Shown in pieces: positions 36,828 through 45,816 of a stretch of DNA of 64,000 bases. Under the pieces are notes generated by a model that saw only the letters and a list, made by a program, of their open reading frames with translations, did no database searches and was not told the origin of the DNA. Both the position numbers and the translations under genes were made by a program. Source of the stretch: an uncultured Anderseniella sp. (GTDB taxonomy: Bacteria > Pseudomonadota > Alphaproteobacteria > Rhizobiales > Aestuariivirgaceae); contig CANKYU010000006.1 of assembly GCA_947488295.1 (NCBI GenBank), forward strand, positions 186,001 to 250,000. The letters are read 5' to 3'. Within the stretch, counting starts at the first letter, position 1. Every line of letters begins with the position of its first letter.

Positions 36828-37235
36828 ATGACAGATACAAACACATCATGCGCTCCTGCACCTGTTCCGGAGTCAGTTGAAGCCGAACACCAGGATCCGT
36901 CGGTAACATCTGCTATACCGAAGGAAGAGCTCAGCCGGTTGACCGATGACATGATCGCGGCGATCAAGACCGTTTATGATCCGGAAATTCCGGTCGACAT
37001 CTTCGAACTTGGCCTGATCTACAAGATCGATGTCGAGGACGATCGCTCGGTGAAGGTGGATATGACCCTGACTGCGCCGGGTTGCCCTGTGGCTGGTGAA
37101 ATGCCGGGCTGGGTCGCGGATGCGGTGCGTACCGTGGAAGGCGTCATGGATGTGGATGTGCAGTTGGTGTTTGAACCGCCGTGGGATCCGTCGCGCATGT
37201 CGGATGAAGCGCGTGTCGCGCTGAACATGTGGTGA
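36828..37235 (+). CDS. sufT: SufT/MIP18-family Fe-S maturation protein
   Basis: 135 residues from the ATG at 36828. A variable N-terminus (about 40 residues) is followed by a DUF59/MIP18 domain: VYDPEIPVDIFELGLIYKI and MTLTAPGCPVAGEMPGWV with the conserved Cys. SufT proteins help mature Fe-S proteins when demand is high. It lies 13 bases after sufS. Confidence 0.93.
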   Translation: MTDTNTSCAPAPVPESVEAEHQDPSVTSAIPKEELSRLTDDMIAAIKTVYDPEIPVDIFELGLIYKIDVEDDRSVKVDMTLTAPGCPVAGEMPGWVADAVRTVEGVMDVDVQLVFEPPWDPSRMSDEARVALNMW

Positions 37236-37241
37236 TCCGAG

Positions 37242-37646
37242 ATGACTGCTATTGAAGTAAATACCTCAAACACCCGCGCCATGCCGGCCGTGCTGACATT
37301 GACGGACGCAGCGGTGGAGCGGATCAAGCGTCTGATGGCCCGGTCCGAAAAGGATACCGGCGGCCTGCGTATCGGCGTCAAGAACGGCGGCTGCGCCGGC
37401 ATGGAATACACCATGGACTTCGTCGATGAGCCCGACAAGTTTGACGAGGTCATCGAGGACAGGGGCGCCCGCGTCCTGATCGAGGCGAAGGCAATCCTGT
37501 TCCTGTTCGGCACCACGATGGACTATGAAGTGACCAAATTGCGGTCAGGCTTTGTGTTCAATAACCCGAACCAGACCAGTGCCTGCGGGTGTGGCGAGTC
37601 CATTGAGCTGACGCCTGTATCCGCTGATGTGTTGCAACGCGGCTAG
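37242..37646 (+). CDS. sufA: A-type Fe-S carrier protein (SufA/IscA/ErpA family)
   Basis: 134 residues. LTLTDAAVERIKRLM begins the fold and the three cluster cysteines are C51 (KNGGCAGMEY) and C115/C117 (TSACGCGES). It accepts clusters from SufBC2D and passes them to target enzymes. Last gene of the operon, 6 bases after sufT. Confidence 0.95.
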   Translation: MTAIEVNTSNTRAMPAVLTLTDAAVERIKRLMARSEKDTGGLRIGVKNGGCAGMEYTMDFVDEPDKFDEVIEDRGARVLIEAKAILFLFGTTMDYEVTKLRSGFVFNNPNQTSACGCGESIELTPVSADVLQRG

Positions 37647-37975
37647 ATCAGAATGAAAATTGGTTGTTGCAACCAAGATTCATAAACTTGGTTGCTTTAA
37701 ACATTGCTCTAGCTAGGGTTGGGGCTCGTTAATCCGGTAGTCTGCAATAACCGGTTCGAGCCCATTTCGGACCTTGGTTTTCTGTCGTGATGCGGATTGG
37801 CGTGAGGCAGACTGTATGCGTTGGAAACCTCGACGCGGAACATTCGCGAGTTGCACTCCAGGTGATCCAGCTTTTCTGCTTTTTCGCCGCAGTAGGGCGC
37901 GCGGTGCCGAGGCATAGACGATAGAGCAAAAGCCTACTACCCTTTCAGTTTTCAACGACTGGGCGGTTTGCGTCT
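37647..37975. other. 329-base gap with hairpins after the suf operon
   Basis: No gene is seen. TTGGTTG/CAACCAA with a 3-base loop (about 37660-37676) lies just after sufA. A two-part hairpin follows at about 37726-37767: GGGCTCG/CGAGCCC outside and CCGGT/ACCGG inside. Neither has a T-tract, so they are at most imperfect terminators of the suf transcript. The TTCGAGCCC part looks like a tRNA T-arm, but the pairing does not fit a tRNA. Confidence 0.4.
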
Positions 37976-39391
37976 ATGAGCCAAAAGCAGCCCGACAAAA
38001 TGGGGAGTTCTGCAGTGATTGGTGGGCGATCAATTATCCAGACCGTATTAAGTGTTGTGATTACTTCGATAATTGCGCTGGCCACCGCTCCGGTTGCCGA
38101 CGCCCAATCACCCTACGCGAAATATGGGCGAAAACCGGATGCGATGATTTTTAACCATCTGTTTGACTGTGACACCCGCAATGAGGAAGTGATCAGTTCG
38201 AGAAGCGGCATTCCGCAGGAGGTATTACAAGAATACCGCAACCGCAAGGATAAATCGCTTCCGATCAAGGACAGATACCTGGCATTTATCCATGCCAAAA
38301 TCAGTGCAGACAGAAAGCGCAGTACCATAGCCTTTCCATTCAATCAGGTTTTCGAGTGCAAATATATGGAAAATGGTCACTCACTGACATCACGGCAAGT
38401 TTGTGGATTGATGAGCAACGGTTTCCCGGGATCCAGGTTCAAACGCCTGGATAATGGCGGTTCCTATTGCGTCGACTCCGAGAACGGGGGCGGAATTGCA
38501 GTCTTGCCCTGGCTGGTGTGTGAACGATACGCAGAAAAGAAACTTGGCCTGCAGATTGACCAGACAGCGACATTTGCGAGGTGGAACGGAGCAACTCACG
38601 AGGCGGTGTGTTTCTATTTGAATAGCGTTGATATCGAGGCCCGGTTCGCCCAGTCAAATACTCGTCTTAAACGAGAAATAAACAGGGACATGTTCAAAAA
38701 AATCAAGCGGGTTTATTTCGGCAATTCCGCTAAAGATCAGGACGTAGAGACGGCCCTCAAGGAAATCCACGGCAGGGATGACATATTGTTCGAGATACAG
38801 ATCAATCATGTCACGCCGCTCGTCGGCAGCGCCTTGGTCAAGTTGGCAAAGGTCGATCCAGGTCTGGCCAAAAAATACATAGAACATCTGAGATGGGGAA
38901 ATAACCCTGACTACAAGCCTTCTCACTACACTCCCAGAGAGCGCAAAAACATATTTACGGGTCTTGGGCGTACTGCGCATGAACACAATGCCAAAGTTTT
39001 TAAGTCGGTGCTTTCAGATGTCACCAAAGACAGAAAGCTACAGAGTAGCCGGGTCAAGCTTGAGTACGATAATTATACCCGCCAGAAAAACCCGACCGTC
39101 AAGCAAGCCGCACGCAAATCATACGAACACAGCACGAAGCGACTTGACGCGCTCAAAAAACTGGAGCTGGCGGTTGATGAATTGGCCCTAATCAACAAAG
39201 AAAAAGAGATTTTGGAACAATTGGAGCAAATAAAGCAGCATGGTAAAAGGCGCAAAGGTTTCGAAGTTTCAGTTGGAATTGCCACCCATAAATTCATCGT
39301 GACGGCAAAAACTGAGTCTCTATGGGCTGAACTAAGAAAAACGCAGCAACGTAAAAATATTGTACAAGACCGAATTGCCGGTAAACGCTAG
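37976..39391 (+). CDS. unrecognised exported protein
   Basis: 471 residues, family not recognised. The N-terminus (about 20-44, LSVVITSIIALATAPVADAQ) is a signal peptide. The first half has six or more cysteines (FDCDTRN, FECKYM, QVCGLM, SYCVDS, LVCERY, AVCFYL), suggesting a disulfide-rich domain; the second half is Lys/Glu-rich and helical (about 330-420), probably a coiled coil, and ends very basic. The start may be as late as the ATG at 38000. Codon and base use is visibly more AT-rich than in the neighbouring suf and helicase genes, which suggests transfer. It stands alone. Confidence 0.65.
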   Translation: MSQKQPDKMGSSAVIGGRSIIQTVLSVVITSIIALATAPVADAQSPYAKYGRKPDAMIFNHLFDCDTRNEEVISSRSGIPQEVLQEYRNRKDKSLPIKDRYLAFIHAKISADRKRSTIAFPFNQVFECKYMENGHSLTSRQVCGLMSNGFPGSRFKRLDNGGSYCVDSENGGGIAVLPWLVCERYAEKKLGLQIDQTATFARWNGATHEAVCFYLNSVDIEARFAQSNTRLKREINRDMFKKIKRVYFGNSAKDQDVETALKEIHGRDDILFEIQINHVTPLVGSALVKLAKVDPGLAKKYIEHLRWGNNPDYKPSHYTPRERKNIFTGLGRTAHEHNAKVFKSVLSDVTKDRKLQSSRVKLEYDNYTRQKNPTVKQAARKSYEHSTKRLDALKKLELAVDELALINKEKEILEQLEQIKQHGKRRKGFEVSVGIATHKFIVTAKTESLWAELRKTQQRKNIVQDRIAGKR

Positions 39392-39556
39392 CTGCAAAAG
39401 AGCATTGGTGCACTGCCCGGTTTCATGTGGCCAGTCTCAATCCATTGACGTGGTATCGATGTTTGCCCGACGTCGGTGTCAGCAATCCGTATCGCCGCAA
39501 CCGTCATCTTCTGGAGCAGTCAATGAGTCCTAGCCCCAGACAAATATCCAGATGCT

Positions 39557-41002
39557 CTAGATGACCGGACGTGCCAGGAAGGCCGGCATGTTTTCTTCGG
39601 TGAAACTGGACGGTGTGTCGTCGTGATCGTTATCACGGCCCTTGCGGCCGCGGCCTCTGCCGCCGCGTTCGCGCTGCGGCTTTTCTTCCGAGTGACGTTT
39701 TTCCGGCTTGGTTTCAATGCTGGATTGTTCCTGCTTTTCAGCCACTTCGACCTTTTCTTCAACCTTCTTCGGGGTCGCTTTTTTCGCAGGCGACTTTGAC
39801 TTAGGTCCGGCCGGCTTGCCGCCACGGCGGCGTCTGCCTTTTGAAGCGAGGGACTCGGCAATCTCTTCGTCAGTCGGAGCTTCGCCATCCCAGTCGATGG
39901 GTTTCTTGATGAGGTCTTCGATGTCCTTGATCGCGCGGAACTCTTCCCACTTCACCAGCGTGTAGGCATTGCCCAGCCTGCCGGCACGACCGGTGCGGCC
40001 GATGCGGTGCACATAGTCTTCCGAGTGCGTCGGCACATCGTAGTTGTAGACATGGCTCACGTCGGGAATATCGAGGCCGCGGGCGGCCACGTCGGAGGCG
40101 ATCAGATAGGTGATGTCGTTATTACGGAAGGCATCCAGCGTCTTCAGGCGCGAGCGCTGGTCCATGTCGCCATGCAGCGCACCGCAGGAAAAACCATGCT
40201 TTTGCAGTGACTTTTCCAGGACCGCGACGGTTGTCTTGCGGTTGGCAAAGATGATGCCGTTTTTGACATCGTCTGAATGGCCGCGCATCAGGTCCCGCAG
40301 TGAATCGCGTTTCGATGTTTCATCGGAAGGTGCGTAGACCGCGCGCTGGGTAATGGTGTCTGCCGTTGATGACAGCGCCTGTGCCTTGATTTCAACCGGG
40401 TTGTGCAGGAACTGGTTTGTGAGGCGCTGGATTTCAGGCGGCATGGTAGCCGAGAAAAACAGCGTCTGCCGGGTGATCGGCAACAGTTTGGCTACCCGCT
40501 CGATATCGGGGATAAAGCCCATGTCGAGCATGCGATCTGCTTCATCGACAACAAATATCTCGATATGGGTGAGCATCAGCTTGCCGCGCTCCACATGATC
40601 GAGCAGGCGGCCCGGAGTTGCGATCACAACATCTGCGCCGCGGTCGATCTTGCGGTTCTGCTCTTCGAACGAGACCCCGCCCATCAGCAGGGCAATGTTC
40701 AGCTTGTGGTTCTTGCCGAGCAGCTCAAATGCCTCATGGACCTGGGCGGCCAGTTCCCTGGTCGGTTCCAGAATGAGGGTGCGCGGCATGCGCGCCCTGG
40801 CGCGGCCCTTTTCGAGAATGTTGAGCATCGGCAGCGTAAAGGCGGCCGTCTTGCCGGATCCTGTCTGGGCCAGTCCCAAAACATCCTTGCGCTCAAGAGC
40901 GGGTGGAATGGCTTCCGCCTGAATTTTTGTAGGTTCGGAAAAGCCGGCGTCCGTGACGGCGGCGAGGACCTTTTCGCTAAGGCCAAGTGTATCGAATGAC
41001 AT
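39557..41002 (-). CDS. DEAD-box RNA helicase (RhlE-like)
   Basis: 481 residues. All core motifs are present: AQTGSGKTAAFTLPM, PTRELAAQ, TPGRLLDH, VDEADRMLDMGF, FSATMPPE, the ASDVAARGLDI block and HRIGRTGRAG. The C-terminal 100 residues are basic and low in complexity (RGGRGRGRKGRD), giving non-specific RNA binding. It likely remodels rRNA or mRNA, often in the cold. RhlE is the nearest named type. Confidence 0.93.
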   Translation of the reverse strand: MSFDTLGLSEKVLAAVTDAGFSEPTKIQAEAIPPALERKDVLGLAQTGSGKTAAFTLPMLNILEKGRARARMPRTLILEPTRELAAQVHEAFELLGKNHKLNIALLMGGVSFEEQNRKIDRGADVVIATPGRLLDHVERGKLMLTHIEIFVVDEADRMLDMGFIPDIERVAKLLPITRQTLFFSATMPPEIQRLTNQFLHNPVEIKAQALSSTADTITQRAVYAPSDETSKRDSLRDLMRGHSDDVKNGIIFANRKTTVAVLEKSLQKHGFSCGALHGDMDQRSRLKTLDAFRNNDITYLIASDVAARGLDIPDVSHVYNYDVPTHSEDYVHRIGRTGRAGRLGNAYTLVKWEEFRAIKDIEDLIKKPIDWDGEAPTDEEIAESLASKGRRRRGGKPAGPKSKSPAKKATPKKVEEKVEVAEKQEQSSIETKPEKRHSEEKPQRERGGRGRGRKGRDNDHDDTPSSFTEENMPAFLARPVI

Positions 41003-41229
41003 TAAGTTTTATAGACCGTTCTATGAGCGCTGCACGGGCTGGCGGAAACTGTTTGCCGCACCCCTTGTGGAGCTGGTTGATGTGCCGGGAGCAGACCGGA
41101 TGTCTGCATCCTCTTTTACGGCACCTCACGCATGGCGCCGAAACATATGCGCCTTGTATGGGGATTCGCGGCCCAAAAGTCAATTTATGTGCCTTGCGTC
41201 ATTTTGAACAGGATTAACGGGTCGTGACC

Positions 41230-41982
41230 TTAATCGGCTCGCAACAGCGCATCGGCAGCCCGCTTCCAGGGTGTGAAGGCATCGGCCTCGTGTAAAACCT
41301 CCAGCCCCTTCAGTGTAAACGAGCGCGGCGTAGCCAGTTCGGACACCAGTTGCGAGGTCGGCGTGGACGGCCGTTCGCGCACCGTGGTCGCAGCCGCCCG
41401 CGTCATCTGGGCCGTGAGCAGCCGGGCGACCTCGGGGTCAACGCCTTGCGCCGACACCCAGTCGGACATCTGCGATATCAGTTCCTGCACCCAGCCGTAA
41501 TAGCACGCAATCGTCGCAGCCGGCGCAAAGCTGTCTTCGGTTTTCAGGGCCAGCACTGGACCACACGATTCCAGCAGTGCCCGGCATCTCAGGTTTTCAG
41601 GGAACATCAATGTGGGACTTTCTGAAAACTGGGCGGCTACAACCGGCATTGCCATCACCAGCTCAGCCGGGGCAATGACAGGAGCAAGGTCTGACGACGG
41701 CAAACCGGCGCACAGGCTCAGAACCGTCTGGCCGTCGGCGAAGGTGAGCGCCTTGCAGATCTCGACGGCATCAAACGGGCGAACCGCAACAATGACCAGC
41801 TCAGACCGATCGACGATCGCCTGATTGTCAGACAGAACCTCAACGCCATATTGGTCTGCGAGTTCCGCCGATGTCTGGCGGCCGCGTTCTGACACCAGGA
41901 AACGGGAATCCGTTTTCGCCATCGCCGGCATCATGTGCTTGATGAGGTGGCCGGCGCCGATAATACCTATAGTTGTCGTCAT
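41230..41982 (-). CDS. ProC-like NAD(P)-dependent reductase
   Basis: 250 residues. The Rossmann motif IGIIGAGHLIKHMM opens the protein and VIVAVRPFDAVEICKAL and AELVMAMPVVAAQFSES match the pyrroline-5-carboxylate reductase family; the C-terminal helical domain has PEVARLLTAQMTRAAATTV. It is shorter and more divergent than housekeeping ProC, so proline synthesis is doubtful. Its ATG overlaps the stop of the B12-binding protein gene by 4 bases (ATGA at 41979-41982), so the two are translationally coupled and probably act on one pathway (inference). Confidence 0.8.
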   Translation of the reverse strand: MTTTIGIIGAGHLIKHMMPAMAKTDSRFLVSERGRQTSAELADQYGVEVLSDNQAIVDRSELVIVAVRPFDAVEICKALTFADGQTVLSLCAGLPSSDLAPVIAPAELVMAMPVVAAQFSESPTLMFPENLRCRALLESCGPVLALKTEDSFAPAATIACYYGWVQELISQMSDWVSAQGVDPEVARLLTAQMTRAAATTVRERPSTPTSQLVSELATPRSFTLKGLEVLHEADAFTPWKRAADALLRAD

Positions 41983-43697
41983 GTTGTTTCCTTCAAAGCA
42001 GTAAGCAGGGCGGGAACCGCCTCTTCGATTTCTCGGCAGACAAGGGCTCCGGCTGCTATCAGCTGCTCGCCCACATCCACCGGTAATGATGTGTTGGAAC
42101 TGTCCGGCACCTGGTTCAGGCGGCCGCCGATGAGAACCGGAATCTGATTGCCAAGGTGTTCGCGCAAGGTGTTGTAATAGTTCAATGCAACGCCGTTGTA
42201 GGTGGACAATGCGATGGCGTCAGCCTGTTCGGCCAGGGCTGTTGCCGCCAGCGCCTGCGGCGCAACGGATGTCCCGCCATCGAGCAGCGTGGCACCGGCA
42301 CTGGACAAGACTTCGTCCAGCACCAGCTTGCCGTGTTCGTGCACATCCGTGGTGGCTGTGAGAATACGCGGAGCCATACCGGCCAGTGCCAGGCGATCTC
42401 CATGCGGCACGCGTGACAGGTGGGTTTGAGCCATTTCGGCCACTTCCTCAGCAATGTCGGACGGAATGTGGTCGGCCCCGGTCGCACACATCATTTCCAG
42501 GCGCCTGCCGCCCAGGCGTCGGATCGACAGCAGCATCTCGAACGGATTGTCCGTATCAATGCCTGCCGCGGTCAGGTTGTTGAGGGCTTTGTCAAAGAAT
42601 GTTCTTCCCCCTGAAACGATCCGGTCGGCCAGCGCGCGGGCAGGGGCGGCGTCCAAAAGCGGCATGTGCCGGGCCTCGTGGGTGGCGAGGCGGGCGGCGA
42701 ACAACTGGGCATCGATGATTTCTTCAACATCCGGAATGCGTTCGTTCTCCGTCACCGGTACCGGATTGATCGCGTGGCCGGTTGGCCTCAGCAACTGCCC
42801 GGCGACATCTATTGACAGGTAACTCGACAGGCTGGCGAAGTTTTCCTCCCGCGATCCCCTGTAGCTTGTGGTGTTGCCGTAGATCATGGTGCCGGGCGTG
42901 TCGGAAACATCTGCCAGTGCCAGGTGGAAGGCGAGACGGCGGACGGGATCGGAAAAATGATGCCCCCAGCAATGGCTGATCTCGACGCCGACGAGGGCGC
43001 CGATATGGCGTTCCAGCAGCACCGCGCCGAGCGCACTTGACAGATCTCCGAACAATGCGGCAAACCCGTCATCCAGGTTAGAATGCACCAGTACCGGTAC
43101 CGGTTGCGCGGCGATCAGGGCGAGTGCGGTGAGGGTTGCTGCGGTGCAGATCACATCATCGGAATGGTTTTGCAGGCGAAAGGTGAAGTACTGCCCGAGA
43201 TTGCCGATGCTGGTAGACCCGGCGGCCAGGGCAGCGCAGGTATTTTCAACCGACGCGGGAAATCCGAGTACGAAGTCCCCGAAATGCGGTGCCACCGGCG
43301 CTGCGTCAGTCAGTCGGGCAAAGTCATCCGGTCCGTCCAGGATAAGGCCGGTGCCGCGCATGGCGCCACCGCGATCATCGCGCGGTATACCCATCGACCA
43401 GTCGAGGCAGATACCGTAGCGGTCAACGGTGACTGTGTTTGCTGCGCATCGATCATGGATTTCAGCCCACGCATCGCGGGATTTGACCGGATCGCGCCAG
43501 CCGATCTGGGCGTGTTGCATATGATTGCCGGCGGCAGTTCTTGCGCGTTTGTACTCAGCCTCACTTGCAACGCCATGGTGTTTGAGGAAGGCGCCAGGCT
43601 GAACCTGCCACTCCTGCGCCAGGGCGTGACCCCGCGCGATCAGGTCCGCGGCATTGGTTAAGTCTTGCTCTGGCAGTATGTCCATGCGGGTAAGCAT
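41979..43697 (-). CDS. cobalamin-binding mutase-like protein
   Basis: 572 residues. The C-terminal 125 residues are a B12-binding domain of the base-off/His-on type: DVHEHG (451-456) is the DxHxxG motif, followed by the ALSTYNG and VLIGGRL loops. The first 430 residues look like a TIM-barrel catalytic part with conserved blocks FPASVENTCAALAAGSTSIG, EISHCWGHHFSDPVRR, MIYGNTTSYRG and NPVPVTENERIPDVEEI. The order (barrel then B12 domain) and the barrel's AALAAG-SIGNLGQ block recall the glutamate mutase E and S subunits fused in one chain, but the substrate is not known. ATG at 43685 is an alternative start. It is first in the operon with the ProC-like gene. Confidence 0.75.
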   Translation of the reverse strand: MLTRMDILPEQDLTNAADLIARGHALAQEWQVQPGAFLKHHGVASEAEYKRARTAAGNHMQHAQIGWRDPVKSRDAWAEIHDRCAANTVTVDRYGICLDWSMGIPRDDRGGAMRGTGLILDGPDDFARLTDAAPVAPHFGDFVLGFPASVENTCAALAAGSTSIGNLGQYFTFRLQNHSDDVICTAATLTALALIAAQPVPVLVHSNLDDGFAALFGDLSSALGAVLLERHIGALVGVEISHCWGHHFSDPVRRLAFHLALADVSDTPGTMIYGNTTSYRGSREENFASLSSYLSIDVAGQLLRPTGHAINPVPVTENERIPDVEEIIDAQLFAARLATHEARHMPLLDAAPARALADRIVSGGRTFFDKALNNLTAAGIDTDNPFEMLLSIRRLGGRRLEMMCATGADHIPSDIAEEVAEMAQTHLSRVPHGDRLALAGMAPRILTATTDVHEHGKLVLDEVLSSAGATLLDGGTSVAPQALAATALAEQADAIALSTYNGVALNYYNTLREHLGNQIPVLIGGRLNQVPDSSNTSLPVDVGEQLIAAGALVCREIEEAVPALLTALKETT

Positions 43698-43706
43698 CGC
43701 TAACGG

Positions 43707-43874
43707 TTAGTGCCTGGCAGGCCCGGAAGCAAGCATCTGTGCCTGCTTGATCTGCGCCGATATCGCAAAATGCTCGCAATCGCAGCGCAAAGAGACAGCG
43801 CAACAGACATCCGCTATCGCGACCGCGATTAACGTCGTAACCAGGGAAAAACGCCAGGCATTGCTTGAGGTCAT
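43707..43874 (-). CDS. possible small membrane protein
   Basis: 55 residues from the ATG at 43874, with one hydrophobic segment (about 7-24, WRFSLVTTLIAVAIADVCC) and four cysteines. It ends 9 bases before the B12-protein gene on the same strand. There is no clear ribosome site, so it may be spurious. Confidence 0.3.
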   Translation of the reverse strand: MTSSNAWRFSLVTTLIAVAIADVCCAVSLRCDCEHFAISAQIKQAQMLASGPARH

Positions 43875-43966
43875 TGTGTCTCGGAACTGAGGCATATATG
43901 GCCGCGTGATAAATAACCTGAAATGTGAATGTGCAACTGCTCCGATAAGTTGTTATTATTCAGGCC

Positions 43967-44857
43967 ATGACAACCCTGCGCCAACTCAGGTACCTGGAAG
44001 CCGTCGCCCGGCACAGCCATTTCGGCAAGGCTGCCGAAGAGTGTTCTGTGTCGCAACCGGCTCTGTCGCAACAAATCAAGGAGCTCGAGCAGAAGTGGGG
44101 CCTGGCACTGCTGGAGAGGTCTCCAAAGCATGTCAGCCTGACGGCAGAAGGTGGCGAGGCGGTACGCCGGGCCAGGGCCATCCTGTCAGCCGTGTCTGAT
44201 CTGGAAGACTTTGCCCGCGAGCGCACGGGCACATTGAGCGGCGTGCTGAGGCTGGGTGCCATCCCGTCAATAGCGCCTTATCTGCTGCCGGTCATGCTGA
44301 CACAGCTGGCGACGCGTTATTCAGATGTCGACCTCCGGCTTCGTGAAACCGTGACGGAAAGCCTCGTTGATGAACTGAAGGCAGGCAAGCTGGATGTTAT
44401 AGTGGCGGCCCTGCCGTTGAAGTCACCGGAGATTGAGGTCCGCGAACTGTTCGTCGACAGGTTCCTTCTGGCCGTGCGCGACGACCAGAACCTGCAGTCC
44501 GGCGCCGTGGCAACACCTGCGATGATTGGTGAGGACCGGTTGCTGCTGATGGGGGAAGGGCACTGCCTGCGCGAACAGGTATTGAGCTATTGCAATATCG
44601 GCGCATCGAAATTGTCCCGTGCCATGGGCGCCTCGTCGCTGAGCACCATCGTGCAGATGGTTGCAAACGGACATGGTGTAACATTGCTGCCGGAAATGTG
44701 TATTCGCGAACAGGCACCCGACAGCCGGATCCGGCTGATGCGGTTTGCCGACCCGCAACCATCACGCACGGTCGCCATGGCGTGGCGCAAGTCGACACCT
44801 TTGCGCGACGACTATATGGTGCTGTCACAGTTGATGCTGGATGGCTGGGATGGCTGA
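43967..44857 (+). CDS. oxyR: LysR-family peroxide sensor OxyR
   Basis: 296 residues. N-terminal winged helix with AVARHSHFGKAAEECSVSQP and LSQQIKELEQKWG. The regulatory domain has the redox pair GHCLREQVLSYC: C200 and C209, corresponding to E. coli C199 and C208, and GHGVTLLPEM near the end. Oxidation by peroxide forms the disulfide and activates catalase and peroxiredoxin genes. It is divergent from the B12-protein operon across about 100-270 bases and overlaps the next gene by 17 bases; no catalase is adjacent. Confidence 0.92.
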   Translation: MTTLRQLRYLEAVARHSHFGKAAEECSVSQPALSQQIKELEQKWGLALLERSPKHVSLTAEGGEAVRRARAILSAVSDLEDFARERTGTLSGVLRLGAIPSIAPYLLPVMLTQLATRYSDVDLRLRETVTESLVDELKAGKLDVIVAALPLKSPEIEVRELFVDRFLLAVRDDQNLQSGAVATPAMIGEDRLLLMGEGHCLREQVLSYCNIGASKLSRAMGASSLSTIVQMVANGHGVTLLPEMCIREQAPDSRIRLMRFADPQPSRTVAMAWRKSTPLRDDYMVLSQLMLDGWDG

Positions 44858-45551
44858 ACCATTGCTGCTGATACCGGGGCTGATGTGTACCGCTGCCTTG
44901 TTCGAGCCGCAGGTGACGGCATTTTCTGATGATCGCCAGGTGATCGTCGCTGACCATACCGGCGCTGATGACATGCCCACAATCGCCAGTCAGATACTTG
45001 CCGAAGCGCCGCCCAGATTTGCTCTGGCCGGGCTGTCGATGGGGGTTTATCTGGCGTTGGAAATCACATCTCTCGCGCCGGACCGGGTCACCCGGCTGGC
45101 TTTGCTGGACGGCAAGGCCAGGCCCGATACCGCTGATGAACTTGCCGCGCGCAAGGGCTTGCTCAAAATGGCGGATGAGGGGCGTTACCTGAACATCACC
45201 TATGACATCCTGCTGTCAAGGCTGGTCGCCGCAGGCAGGTCTCTGGAGCCGGAATTGCGCGATACCATCATTCAGATGGCGACCGACACCGGTGTTGCGG
45301 TGTTCAGACGCCAGATGGCGGCGATCATCAATCGCCGAAATTACCTTGCAGAACTGCCCAACATTTCCTGTCCGACACTTGTTTTAACCGGCGAGGTGGA
45401 CGAGATCACGCCGCCGGAATATGCCCGGGAGACGGCAGGCCGGATACCGCATGCCAGGCTCGTACTGATCCCCGGATGTGGTCACCTTTGTACGCTTGAG
45501 GCACCGGACACCGTGAACCTGGCCATGCGCAGCTGGCTGGATGAAATGTAA
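44841..45551 (+). CDS. alpha/beta hydrolase
   Basis: 236 residues. LLLIPGLMCTAALFEPQ gives the oxyanion loop, LAGLSMGVYLALE the nucleophile serine, LTGEVDEITPPEYA the acid and IPGCGHLCTLEAPD the histidine. It resembles small carboxylesterases/lactonases; substrate unknown. It overlaps oxyR by 17 bases, so it is co-translated and may be under the same control; it ends just before the short-transcript region. Confidence 0.85.
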   Translation: MAGMAEPLLLIPGLMCTAALFEPQVTAFSDDRQVIVADHTGADDMPTIASQILAEAPPRFALAGLSMGVYLALEITSLAPDRVTRLALLDGKARPDTADELAARKGLLKMADEGRYLNITYDILLSRLVAAGRSLEPELRDTIIQMATDTGVAVFRRQMAAIINRRNYLAELPNISCPTLVLTGEVDEITPPEYARETAGRIPHARLVLIPGCGHLCTLEAPDTVNLAMRSWLDEM

Positions 45552-45637
45552 GTGATGCTGACATTATTCGTGATTTGACGACACATGATCTCCGTGTGCA
45601 TCATATCTCTATCCGCTAAGCAAGGAGGTCTACAAAA

Positions 45638-45667
45638 ATGACTCCGCCAAAGCATTCTTTGCTGTAA
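45638..45667 (+). CDS. nine-codon mini-ORF with a perfect ribosome site
   Basis: ATG ... TAA encoding MTPPKHSLL. AAGGAGGT at 45622-45629 is an exact Shine-Dalgarno sequence 8 bases before the ATG, stronger than that of most genes in the window. The downstream 150 bases have small hairpins and end in a terminator. It may be a leader peptide or part of a regulatory RNA; no such peptide is recognised. Confidence 0.4.
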   Translation: MTPPKHSLL

Positions 45668-45816
45668 TCAGTCAACGAAGGACGAAGCGCGTGCGCTTGG
45701 GTCTTGCGGTCTGATTTCAGCCATTCCGACATAGAACTAACCTGAATTTCCGGGCCTTCGTGCCCGCATTATGACGAGCCTGGTTTTCTGACCGGGTAAA
45801 GGCAAACAAGCCACAA

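Noticed and set aside
37726..37767. Possible tRNA 3' half (TTCGAGCCC)
   Set aside because: The T-arm stem does not pair; the segment instead folds as a two-part hairpin.
43698..43966. Cobalamin riboswitch before the B12-protein gene
   Set aside because: The conserved B12-box (GCCACTG) was not found on the relevant strand.
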